Shown: positions 1 to 10,632 of the stretch, in pieces
Layout of the letters: each line of letters starts with the position of its first letter
Numbering within the stretch: the first letter of the stretch is position 1
NCBI GenBank assembly: GCA_964058805.1
Contig: CAXKVV010001906.1
Span: 1 to 30,133 of the forward strand
Direction of reading: 5' to 3'
From: Schoenoplectus triqueter
Taxonomy: Eukaryota; Streptophyta; Magnoliopsida; Poales; Cyperaceae
Length of the DNA: 30,133 nucleotides
Program-made: the position numbers and the translations under genes
Notes under the pieces: generated by a model
Database searches by the model: none
What the model was told of the DNA's origin: nothing
What the model saw: the letters and a program-made list of their open reading frames with translations, nothing else

Positions 1-1304
1 GCACCCCCAGCTATGCCACGTTGGAAATTCAAAATAAAATTATTATTTTTATTTGTTAGCCTTCATCGGATGGTTAAGATCAAACTAAATATTAATCCAT
101 GCATTTATATTGTCAGTTTCTATTTTTCGAACTTAGTCTCTTTAAGGCCTGCAAATATGAAAAGCTATTTGTCCGTTTAAATCAATCAAACATAGTTAAT
201 GTTTTGATTTCACTGCTTGAAGATTCCTTCTCCTAGCCTTTTTTTGGGCTCTTGTGGGAATATAATAACTTTTTATATTGTTATAATTATCTTATGTTAT
301 TTGAACATCACATGAACATTCATACATTTTCGTATTGTGTGATTGTTTATTGTTTTTTCAGCATCTTAATTTAAATCGTATTTCAACTTATACACCTTTA
401 TTCTTTTTTTGCATTCTTTCACGTCATATGTATTTTTTTAACTCTTCTAGCATGGAAGTCTATGTTGTCAAGTGATATCTACTATTTTTCTTTTATATAC
501 AGTGAAGATAATTGCAAAAAAAAATACAAAACATATATATAACAATTTTATTATTAGACTATTACTTTTTGATGAAAATATCATAGTATATTATTAATAA
601 TGGTTGAAGATTTTTACTTTTGAGCGGTTAATATTTTTTAGTTATTTATTTATTTTTAGTATGTGCTTTTGAATAATTATTTTTGTTGCCGACGCAAAAT
701 CCGGATTACAATCCTAGTACATATTATACATAAGCGAGAAAATGCGATCGAGAGATACGAGAATCGGACATGAATCGACTCCGATCTAGGAGGAGAGAAT
801 GAAAGCACAATCGAGCGATACATAAATAAAATGCATGATATAAAAAATTAAATGCAAAATGGAAAAAAAAATGCTTATATACAAATCAATTCGTGTATCC
901 CATCAATTCATGTATCAATCTGTGCATCTGCCGAATATTTTTCTTTTTTATTCTTTGATCAGCCTTTGAGGTTCTTTTCCCTTTTCGGAAATAAAAGTGT
1001 TGCATGTAAATTGACGAAAAATCTCCGGTTTGTACAAGTACTGATTTTTGGTTGGCCATCTTTAGGTGGATACATACCCCGTTCCCACAAAAATTAAGTA
1101 GGCGATACTTTAACGGTAAGCAGTGGGAAATATTTACATAACTACTTACATAGCTAGTAACCTGCCCATACATTGCTACATGCACAGATTATATATTGGT
1201 AATGAACATCATTTAAAAATTTCATATCTGAAACAAAAATATATTCGTTGCGTACTATAATTGAAACACTACCTCTTAAATGTTATATTTTTACCATAAA
1301 TTTA
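1..1304. other. AT-rich intergenic DNA, no gene seen
   Basis: No exon-like reading frame, RNA gene or complete repeat can be supported here. Short open frames around 850-1190 lie in AT-rich sequence and have no recognisable protein pattern. The stretch at about 744-840 has a higher CG content than its surroundings, with 'cgatcgagag'-like text, but I cannot assign it. Confidence 0.6.
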
Positions 1305-1963
1305 GTGTGCTTTTGGATGGTGGAAGGGTTAGTACAAGAATAATATCTTTTGAGTTAGTAGTTGGTTATAGTGTATTTTTACCGTAAATTTCTTAAATGT
1401 TATTCCGTATTATTATTTCATATCATTATTTATTAATAGTCATCATTTATTATTAGTCATTATTTTATTTAATACTTATGATTATTATTTTATTTATTTA
1501 TTTATTATTTTATTTATAATGATTTATTACTAATTTATTACTATTATTTTATTTAATATTATTGATTATTATTTTATTTAATACTAAAAAAAATTATTCC
1601 ATATTATTATCTTGTTTAATATTTATGATTATTATTTATTTAATATTATTTTTTATATTATTAATTATTATTTTTAATATTATTGATTATTATTTTATTT
1701 ATTATTATTTATTACTTACACGATTTGGATGATATAGTAATAGTTGTGGTGAAAAGAAATGAATAAAAAATAAATGACTATTTTTTTCATCTCTCTTATA
1801 TAAGAATAAGAATAGTTACTAAATAATGTTTTCATTGGTTTAGTAGGTTAGCAACTAACCTCAACTTTTTGTATTAGCAATTTGATGTTAGGATTGCGTC
1901 TTCATTGAGAATAGTATATAATTCCTGGGTTAGTGCTATTCCGTTGGAATCCAAAACACACCC
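1305..1963. mobile_element. Possible Tourist/PIF-Harbinger-like MITE
   Basis: The left end reads gtgtgcttttggat and the reverse complement of the right end reads gggtgtgttttggat. These are matching inverted tips apart from one or two indels. Both sides are flanked by the trinucleotide TTA (1302-1304 and 1964-1966), the target size expected of PIF/Harbinger elements. Just inside the tips, 'gggttagt' on the left matches 'gggttagtgctatt' on the right in direct orientation, so the subterminal inverted match is weak. No transposase frame is present. The interior is mostly an AT-rich minisatellite. The call rests on the short tips and the TTA flanks only. Confidence 0.4.
1385..1720. repeat. AT-only minisatellite (ttattattttatttaata-type units)
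   Basis: Irregular tandem copies of words such as ttattattttatttaata and cttatgattattatt recur throughout, with a repeating unit of very roughly 25-35 bp and internal TTA/TTTA slippage. It lies wholly inside the possible MITE and probably arose by slippage there. Confidence 0.6.
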
Positions 1964-1966
1964 TTA

Positions 1967-3068
1967 AATGTTGGTATAACGCATACGGGTTTTTGCACCT
2001 CATTTAATTCCAATCCTTACGGTATATTTTTTTAAAGAAATTTTGTTCAAATGAAAAAAATAAAATTATAGATGTTTCTTTCTAATATATGGCTCATGTA
2101 ATTAATATGTAACAATTTTGAAATAATTTAATTTTGATTGATCATTCATCACAAAGTCATTGAATCTTTATCATTATAGCTTTAAAATAATATGGTAGAA
2201 ACATAATTCTAATATTAGAATTCATCTAACGAGCTCACTTTGATGAAGAAATTTTAATAATAAACTAGGATTCTCGAATCCGGATAATAATTACATATGT
2301 AATAGAGGAGAGTAGATATATATAGTTCATTGTTAAAAATACTACGACAACGTAGCTGTCACCTATCAAGCAATTTTCTAAGGCTCAGGTAAAGAACTTC
2401 CTTTTGCCACTTTTAGACGCAGCCGTTATAGCAATTTCGCACTCAAGTATCGATCCCAATACCGTCCACTTAATATTCCATGTATATTATAGTTTGTCAC
2501 ATGCGGTTAGCAACAACATTCCGTTTTTTATTTTCATTTTTGATGTCTCGTACACAATTAGTATTGACCTTTTGTGTTCTTAATTCCTTGTCTTGATACA
2601 AAACATATGACACAAGATTACTTTGATTCAGAGTTTCATACATATATCGGACCCTTTTATCTTTCTTTTTTTCTTCTTTCTTAATTAATTAATAGGGAAA
2701 ACGACTCTTTAATGTCATTTTGAGAAAAGTGACATGCATTGCATGAAATTGTTAACGCATCTACCCATAATTAGGTAATTAATTCTTTGATTTAGTAACT
2801 ATATTTGTGAAGTCGAAAACACAATGTTAGCAAAAAAAAAAATTGAAACAATTCCTACAATGAATAAGAAATTGAGAAATTAATATAATAAGTAGTAGCA
2901 CAGCAGTTGGTTATGCTCAGTTGGAGGAGAAGAATAAACTCAAAAAGGAGGAAAGGCACCCAAGATAATTTAATGGAAGATGCAGAGAGAAAGAGGCCTG
3001 GAATATGGAAGAGGATTGGTGGGGGCCAACTCAAGCAAAACAGTAATGTCACGAGGAATGTATGAAGC
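1967..3068. other. AT-rich intergenic DNA, no gene seen
   Basis: No splice-consistent coding sequence was found. A purine-rich patch at 2885-3060 has short frames on both strands, one of them lysine/glutamate-rich, but there is no family signature and stops close it quickly. I treat it as non-coding. Confidence 0.5.
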
Positions 3069-3168
3069 ATATATAGCTCGTTTCTCTGAGTAAGATGTAA
3101 CGTTTAATTTTGAAATAATATGCCTACGGGCCTTGGGAGCTTCAAAAAAAAATATATAGCTCGTTTCT
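3069..3168 (+). mobile_element. Tiny 5'-truncated retroposed sequence with 17-bp target duplication
   Basis: A perfect 17-bp direct repeat, atatatagctcgtttct, sits at 3069-3085 and 3152-3168. Between the copies are 66 nt ending in a run of eight A (3144-3151). An AATAAT hexamer lies about 25 nt before the A run. This is the signature of LINE-type target-primed insertion of a polyadenylated RNA: variable-length target duplication, 3' poly(A) and severe 5' truncation. The source transcript is unknown. The insert could be the end of an mRNA 3' UTR or a SINE tail. Confidence 0.75.
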
Positions 3169-4550
3169 ATCATCCCTGTTTCTTTTCTTTTGTGTTTTTC
3201 AAGCCATGCACTTACTAATTTAGTATTTAACAGGTGCTTAATTAATAGCGTTAAAAGATTTTACAACTAAATATGGAACTTTTTTTGTCGTACCTACATA
3301 ATTTGGTAACTTTTTAATTTATTAATTACTGCTACGTTATACATGAATACTTGTGAGAATTAGTAGGAATCATTTCTGTACTTGATTAGTAGGAAGCAAT
3401 ATTTCTTTTTGTTGCTTCATGCAACTCCTGCTAATCACAATCAGGCAATCAATATATTCAGGTAATTCCTTTTTAATTATAATCTCTCTTCGGTAATTGA
3501 TAAAATTATTAGGTTATATGCACCAAATTAATTTAATAATATCAACAAGGAACTAACCTATTTAATTACAATTAATATCCTTTATGTGTTTCTATTCCAG
3601 GAAAATATAGATATGTACATAGGCTCATAATATATATAGAATAAGAACACTCAAATAATAAATTAATTATTGTGATACACACACACACACACACACGGTT
3701 TATGTCATGTTACGTGATTATAAATTATACATATATTTCTTGTTTAACGAGTCAGATTAATTGGCCACGATTTATGTTGGACGTGAGTTTTATTTATCAG
3801 AACATAATTACCAAAAAAAAAGAGGGATCAAATAGCTAGGACAATTCGCCGTGAACATTGCATATTTGTTACCTAGTTTCCAAAAGGTTTAATTCTTGTT
3901 TGGTATAACCTACAAATAAGCCCTCTCAATAGTATGAAACCCTAGGATGATAGCTTTAATTAATATCATGTAACCGCACGTTGGAGCGAAAAACTTTCTT
4001 CATTAATTATATACAGGACTAAAAACATCGAATTAGTAATTGACTGTTTATGGAAAAACGTACGGATATATATAAGAATATATATACATTGCTCAATATA
4101 CAGATATATAGGAATAAAAATATCGATATTAATTCTGTTCTAGTATATATGTTATAATTACATATGTTAGGTATATCATTTAAGTTGTAAGATAAACATT
4201 GTGAAAACTAATCGAAATAAAAAAAATGGAGCATGTATCATTAATTTATTAGTCTTTTTTTGCGTAGCAAATTTGATAATTTTTGGTCTTTGATAAAAAG
4301 CTGATAAAAATTATCATCTTTAAGCATTATGATAAGTAACAAATTTTGATAAATTACATCAATTTATCAAATTTAATAAATAAGGATAATAGTCATATCA
4401 TATATGTTCATTATTTTTTTTTGAAATAAAGAAAAAAAATTCTAAGCTATCAAACTTTAAATATCCATAAAGTACCTCATTTGAGTTTTAGATGTGTGAT
4501 AGGAGGAGAGCATTACTAGAAAAATCTGGTTCCCCATATATATATATATA
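3169..4550. other. AT-rich intergenic DNA with an (AC)10 tract
   Basis: No gene is visible. It contains an (AC)10 microsatellite at 3677-3696, many tatata runs, and a short inverted repeat around 4272-4310 (gataattttt/aaaaattatc). The (TA)7 tract at its right edge is the landing site of the foldback element that follows. Confidence 0.6.
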
Positions 4551-4954
4551 GAGTGAGGCTATGGTGCTTCGCGAAGCACAAAACCTCCCGTGCTTCGCGT
4601 CCGTATCTCGAATTTGAAAATTTATACGCCCGATCCAAACCATTGAACATGATCTTCATATTGAACTATCTTTAGAGATCAAAATTTATATTTTTTTGAA
4701 TTTTTTTGCTATTTTTTAGATGGGTACAAAATCACTAGTTTTGGATGGTGCAGAAATCGTTAGATCAGCAAATTTTATACTCATTTAAAAAATAGCAAAA
4801 AAATTCAAAAAAATATAAAATTTGATCTCCAAAGATATTTCAATATGAAGATCATGTTCAACGGTTTGGATCGAGCGTATGAACTTTCAAATTCGAGATA
4901 CGGACGCGAAGCACGGGAGGTTTTGTACTTCGCGAAGCACCATAGCCTCACTCT
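4551..4954. mobile_element. Foldback MITE, family 1 copy A, in a (TA)n tract
   Basis: A 404-bp element bounded by gagtgaggctatg and its inverse, set in (TA)7 on the left and (TA)10 on the right. The two halves are inverted copies of each other for roughly 180 bp around an unpaired centre of about 45 bp, so a transcript would form a long hairpin. Thirteen nt from the left tip lies the perfect 16-bp palindrome gtgcttcgcgaagcac. Ten nt further in, the half-site gtgcttcgcg repeats. The same order is mirrored at the right end, with one change in the outer palindrome. It has the same length as the copy at 15501-15904 but its central loop is in the opposite orientation. There is no coding capacity. 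It lies about 680 bp upstream of the presumed NAC TATA box. Confidence 0.85.
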
Positions 4955-5203
4955 ATATATATATATATATATATTCATTATTAAGAATCTATTGTGGGCT
5001 AGCTGGACAATTTTGAGATAATTAATGAAACAAGAATAACTTCAATTTGCTCCAAGCTCAGTACTTGTGTACTATATATTTATTAAGTGAGAAGCCAAAA
5101 AACGTTGCTGAAAATTAACTAAGTGATCTCACTAATTAACACTTGAAATAGTTCTAACAACCTCGTAGCTAGATTCAAATCAACATCGGGAAGCGTGTGA
5201 AAC

Positions 5204-5211
5204 TGACGTCA
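5204..5211. promoter_or_regulatory. TGACGTCA bZIP-type palindrome upstream of the NAC gene
   Basis: The perfect 8-bp palindrome TGACGTCA lies about 540 bp upstream of the NAC start codon. Plant bZIP factors of the TGA/C-box type are known to bind this sequence. Whether it works here is inference; an 8-mer may occur by chance. Confidence 0.35.
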
Positions 5212-5635
5212 GTGGCTTATTGTTATTTGAGCCGACTAGTCAATAATTTTCTTTGGACCCACAAACCAGCAAATTAAGTCGTGACACGTATGCTTGTAGC
5301 GTGGCTGCAGGGGGTCTGGTTTGAGCATATCAATACATTGACGTAAAGCGACAAGAAAAAAAGACAGAAAAAAGCAAAATAAAGGCGAGAGCTTCTACAG
5401 GACGATAATGAGAATCTCCAGACAATTAAACAGAAAAGATATTCATCACAGTTCTTTATAAAGTCATTTAGAAGCATCGCCAAGCTCCCCCCTTTCTCAT
5501 TGGTTCTTCTTCTCCCCCATATTGTTTACCTAATTAGGTCTCTAGCTCCATCCTTGACACTCTTTTCATAACTTCTATCTAATATTTCATAGGTTACTAA
5601 CATTTATTTTCTTTTTAGCAGTAATTTTGTGTTAG

Positions 5636-5642
5636 TATATAA
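5636..5642 (+). promoter_or_regulatory. Presumed TATA box of the NAC gene
   Basis: TATATAA lies 106 nt upstream of the start codon, which would place the transcription start near 5665-5675 with a leader of about 80 nt. A second candidate, tttataaag near 5456, would give a leader of over 250 nt. The nearer one is preferred because the leader between it and the ATG has no upstream ATG. Confidence 0.45.
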
Positions 5643-5686
5643 GAAGCACCACAAACAGAAAGAAGGTTTTTCTTGTGTTTGATAGA

Positions 5687-5720
5687 AACCTTTCTGACAG
5701 TGCTGTTGATTAGAAAGGTT
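5687..5720 (+). promoter_or_regulatory. Small hairpin in the NAC 5' leader
   Basis: aacctttct (5687-5695) and agaaaggtt (5712-5720) are perfect inverted 9-mers separated by 16 nt, with one G-U pair possible inside. The hairpin would end 27 nt before the ATG, where it could slow ribosome scanning. Function is inference. Confidence 0.4.
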
Positions 5721-5747
5721 GAAAGAAGGAGATTATAATAGGAGAAA

Positions 5748-8700
5748 ATGTCACCAGTGAGTTTACCACCTGGGTTCAGATTTCACCCGACTGATGAAGA
5801 ACTTATCATGTATTATTTGAAGAGAAAAATCAACGGGAAGCCACTTGAGCTGGAGATCATTCCGGAGGTTGATCTCTACAAATGCGAACCGTGGGATTTA
5901 CCAGGTACAGTCTGATCTTTTCTTTTGCTATTAATACAATAATATATATGTTAATCTTATGCCTTTCAAATAATTTCATCATCATGCATTATCAAGAATA
6001 TTACAGAATGCCCAAAAGGGCGCCTATATATGTATCTGCATTTATATATAATATTTATGTGCTGAATATTATGCATAATTAACCATATTCATATTTTGAA
6101 TGAAATTTTTTTTTTCTGAGTTCTTTTCCTATTCAAGGCAGGAACCATAAACTTTCCTTCGATTACACTTCAACCATCCATTTGATGCCTAGCTATAACG
6201 ATTTTTTAAACATAAGATTCAGAGGATAAATTACAAGAAGATTCCTAATTAGAATTCAATTATAAAAGGAATAAGAAGCAATTCGTGCTATTTGTAATTA
6301 ACACATTAATTGTATTTTGGGGTTCAAACCATCTATATATGTCTTCATTAAGTTTTTCCACAACATCGTGCATGGCAAGCATATTACATTTTTTTTTTGT
6401 CCTAATTTACACAATTTTATGTGAGTATTAGCCTTCAAAGTAATATGAAGGTAAAGCTATATATAAAAGCTGCCTTCTGTTCCTTGTTTCCTTATTTAGA
6501 TAAAGAGAAGCCTTTCTCTAGAATTCTTAAAGGAAAATAAAAGTAGGAACCCTATTTTCAACTGGTATGATGAAGTTCATGGAATCGTGACACGTTAAAC
6601 ATCTTTCAGGCCACATTTTAATCACCGACATGAAAGAATCAAACATTTTTCATGCATCATTCTCACACAGAGTTGAAAAAAAACTGAGGATGGTCCATTA
6701 TATCTTCTTTTTTATCTTTTTGTTAGTGTTCTTTTTGTTGTTTCATTATAGCTTTCGTCTTTTGTCCCTTTCGAATAGATATAGGAACTTCGCTTTGCTC
6801 TTTTTATCTCAATGAAGACAAAAAAGTATGTCAGTGTGGGACCAATATAGTTCTAGACTTCTATTTTTTTTTGGAAAATAAACGAAGTTGAGGGAATTTT
6901 GAATAGCCCTCTTATCTTAAAAGAAAGTTAAGCTAGTTACACATTTATATAAGCATTTTTTTTTTCAAAATATATATATATAAAGTGAAATATGGAAAAA
7001 TAGTCTCCATGATGTGAAATTTCGTAATCTATAGGTAAAGCTCAGTATATTAGATAGCTGCAGGTTTATTATATGTGCAACAAAACAATGTTGAAAAAAG
7101 ACGCCACAAATTCGAACTACAAGGCAAAACAAGATTACAAAAAAAAGAAAAAGAAAAAAATAGCAATACAGACATACAGTCCTTTTGTAACGAGAATTGC
7201 TGAAAATATTCTTGCTCAGTTGTCCTGCAGATTGCAGAAATGGATGCATTTCAATTTTCATGTTTTGACATTTATAATCCTAATCGAAGTTCTTTCATAT
7301 TTAATATCAGAAAAATCATTCCTGCCAAGCAAGGATCTAGAGTGGTATTTCTTTAGCCCCAGAGATCGCAAGTACCCCAATGGCTCTCGAACAAACCGAG
7401 CCACACAATCTGGATACTGGAAGGCAACTGGTAAAGACCGCAAGGTCAGCTCCCAGAAAAGAGAGGTGGGTACGAAGAAAACACTGGTGTATTACCGAGG
7501 CCGAGCTCCTCATGGATCCAGGACGGATTGGGTCATGCATGAATACCGTCTTGATGAGCGAGAATGCGACTGCCCCGCCTCTGGTTTACAGGTTTACACA
7601 GACACTTTTGTTGATGCATATGAGCTATTCATTTACTTTAAAATTGAGTAATTCTGGTGTACCAAAATCTGTACACGTATTTATACATAGCTCAATTAAT
7701 GTGAGTCATGGCTTGACTAGGTCATAAAATAGTCCGGACAGTGATTAGTGCCTCTAATACTGTCCCCCCATTTCACCCACCAAAACTGACAGACGGGTCT
7801 CACGCGCTGTAGCTTTTTAGGGGGCCTATTTTTCAGTTATGATAAGAGAGTTGGAGAATGGTTGAGAGCATTTCATATTTTTCCAAAATAGTCCCAGCCT
7901 TAATATGGTAATCCTTCGTAGTTCATATGTGTTGTATAACATGATTGCAATCCTAAATGTTACGTCTTCTCTTTGTTTTTCGCCTGAAAAACTCAATATA
8001 TTGTTATTTCTAGGATACATGTGCGCTATGCAGAGTGTTCAAAAAAAGCGCACCAGGACCTAAGATAATTGAGCACTATGGGGCTCCAGCTCCTTGCTTA
8101 GATCAGACAGGATGGATGAGTTATGATCACTCTTCACCAACGTTAGAGATCTCCGCTGATTGTAGGGGAGAAGATCTAGAGAGTTCTAGCTACTCGTTTC
8201 CACCTGAGATGAGACCGCCGGCAATGTTTCCAAAATTTGATCCGGTCAATGCTGGTGCCCCTGATGATGGCAAGTGGATGCAGTTCCTGTCTGGAGATGT
8301 GTTTGATGCCACAACTTGTTCATCCATTGGTCCTACAGGTTTCCCATGCTTTCCTTCCAAGGTATAATAGCAAACACAAGTTTTGACCAAATATCCATTA
8401 GGAAGCAAACATGAGTTCATCAAATATCCATTAGGGATCTCATCAAATCAATCTTTGCTTTTGCAGTGATGACTTTTAAGGGCTAAGAATATGTAATATT
8501 TCGTTTAGGAAATTATCAAAACCAAAAGTGTGTATATATCAATTAGTAATTATGCTTGCATCCCCCAGCAATAGTGTAGTGTAAATCTAAAGTTTTATTA
8601 GTACTGACTTTTAAGGGCTAAGAATATGTAAATCTAAAGTTTTAAGTCGTTGCCCCATCTATATATAGGCTGATCAAGTTCATCAAAAAGCCGCTAAATG

Positions 8701-10360
8701 TGGAATTTTTTTTTTTTTGAATTAGCTAAATGTGGAAATTTTATCTTACAATTAACAGGTGAACATGACAAATGAGTGTGCGAGAATACAACATAGACTC
8801 TCCCTCCCTGCATTGGAGTTTGATGATTTCTCTGATTTGGATTTAACTAATACAGCAGCCCTTCACTGGGGAATAAATCAATACAACAATAACAAACAGG
8901 TGGATGCCTTGCAAGAGATCCTATCAGTTGCATCTGCTTCGCAAGAACTAATAAATAACCCGACCCAGAATAACCCATGGCCTGGAGGCAGCTCTCACTT
9001 GGATGAATTTTCATTTATGTTTGAACACAATAAAATGAAAAATGAGCCATTCCAATTTCCTACAGATTCTTTAGGATCCACATCTGGCTTCATATTTAAG
9101 TCAGGAAGAGTGAACGATACAGCCAAATCGATAGATATTGGTGATTTGGAGGAGGAATTCAAGGAAGATAAGCATGTGACAAGTGCAGGAAATGTGACAA
9201 ACAATGAATTGGGGGAGGTATGTAGTAATCTTTTTTTTTTATAATAATATTTAACTTTTTGATCCTTGAAAACAAGCGTTTCCACTTTCCACTTCCTTCT
9301 GTAACCATCTTCCTCTTCCTTAATTCCCAACTACTAGATATTCTTGGAAGAGGAAAAGTGCAACCAGACAAAAGCCACTGATTCTGGTCTTGTTGAAGCT
9401 AGCGATGTTGAAGGTATGCTTTGTTAATGTTACCGTTACTGCATTATTACCTCAATTAGTCTCATAATTCTCTCAATGATCAGTACTAAGAAATTTAGAT
9501 TTGACTGAGAAACATAAACCAACAAATAGAATACGATGTCTTGAACTAATCCGGAAAACAATTAGCAAATGCAACATAAATTGAGGAGCGAGATGTGTAA
9601 TAATTTTGGGCCTGACCCAGAAAAAGACCACTCATTCGGATAATCTTGGAATATCTTGGCCTGAAAATGAACTATAGTTTTAAGGGCTAAGTAAATATAT
9701 AATTATTGCAACAAATGGTGCAAGTAGAAAAAGGAATATGCAAATCAATTGAAGGAAAATATACTATTGTAATTAAGTGCTTGTTGATTAACTCGGAGTC
9801 AGATTGCAGCAGAAACTGGTCGCTCGACCAATGGAGCTGACACAGAGGATGAAGTCGAGCTCAAGCCAATCTTCTCACAGTCTCAACCCGACGATTTCGG
9901 AGCCAATTTAATTATCAGTATCAGTTCTCAAGACCGTTACCAGGAAGATCAAGATCAATATCATAATCACAGTCCAAATACTTCCAAATTAGATTTTTAT
10001 GAGGAGAAACCTAATGTTAATCACGACCTGTGCGTTTCAAGAAGAGGCTCCGGGGCTAAGACATTTTACTACCAAATGGAGCCACCCAAGAAAATAACCA
10101 TCCATTTGAATCCGGAAACAAACTATAATGAGGTGGTTAAACACAGAGTCAAGGGTCCTGTTTATGCCAGAATGAAAAAAGTTGATGAAAAGATGGTTAC
10201 AACGCATGAGGAGATCTCAACTGATCAGCCGTGCAAAAACTTTTCTGGCAAGTTAGTTGCGCATGGGTTTCTGCAATTGGTAAAAACAATGTTCAGGTCT
10301 CGCACCTACTTATCTTGGGTGGGTTTATATCAGAGGAATATGGCTATATTAATGAGGTGA
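5748..10360 (+). CDS. NAC-domain transcription factor, six exons, 623 aa
   Basis: Exons: 5748-5904, 7311-7591, 8014-8361, 8759-9217, 9338-9413, 9810-10360. All five introns are GT-AG and the joined frame is 1,872 nt, exactly 624 codons with the TGA. The NAC domain fills residues ~6-157: [15 protein letters not shown] (6-20), [29 protein letters not shown], the DNA-contact stretch [12 protein letters not shown] (87-98), [22 protein letters not shown] and, in exon 3, CALCRVFKK ending at 157. The first two introns fall at positions usual for NAC genes. The domain resembles the Arabidopsis NAC028/NAC045/NAC086 group; NAC045/086 act in phloem sieve-element enucleation. That placement is from memory of the motif text and exact orthology is not claimed. 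The ~465-residue C-terminal part is acidic and Ser/Asn/Gln-rich ([14 protein letters not shown] in exon 4), typical of NAC activation regions. A late block, [18 protein letters not shown], looks conserved. I see no convincing C-terminal membrane helix. The protein should act in the nucleus. Intron 1 is long (1,406 nt). Confidence 0.93.
8693..8737 (-). mobile_element. Minimal poly(A) insertion with 13-bp target duplication in NAC intron 3
   Basis: The 13-mer gctaaatgtggaa occurs at 8693-8705 and 8725-8737. Only 19 nt separate the copies: thirteen T followed by gaatta. Read on the minus strand this is a short stub with a poly(A) tail between target-site duplications, an extremely truncated target-primed insertion. 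The T run ends about 40 nt before the exon 4 acceptor. Confidence 0.5.
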
Positions 10361-10626
10361 ACACTGTATAGCGCTTCAATGGGCTTTGAACTTGGGTAAA
10401 AAAAGAGGGCTTTGAAGTGGGGAAGAGATTTTATGAGTGGGGGAGTTCGGCCTTTTTCATTCTTTCTTTTTTTTTCCTAACACTTACTTTGGTCTGATTA
10501 CTGATATTCGATTATTCATTACGATTCCTTATGTAACTTGATTATTTTTATCTTTTATTATTCATCAATGTTGTAAAAAATTGACATTGTGCAATGATTA
10601 TTGTAACATGTAACTATTTTTCATGA

Positions 10627-10632
10627 AATAAA
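10627..10632 (+). terminator. Candidate NAC polyadenylation signal
   Basis: AATAAA lies 267 nt past the stop codon, shortly after a tgtaac-containing stretch (about 10600-10615) of the kind that favours plant 3'-end formation. Plant poly(A) signals are loose, so the true end may differ. Confidence 0.4.

Noticed and set aside
2885..3060. Purine-rich patch with a short Lys/Glu-rich frame (LEEKNKLKKEERHP), possible coiled-coil exon
   Set aside because: Closed by stops within about 20 codons, with no splice sites or family match; base composition alone explains it.
7073..7651. Long plus-strand frame running from intron 1 through exon 2 into intron 2 of the NAC gene
   Set aside because: Only the 7311-7591 part matches the NAC domain. 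The rest is intron: the upstream part is lysine-rich nonsense and the downstream part stops soon after the GT donor.
10235..10357. Possible C-terminal membrane anchor in the NAC protein
   Set aside because: The last ~40 residues contain several basic residues and no continuous hydrophobic stretch of about 20 residues.
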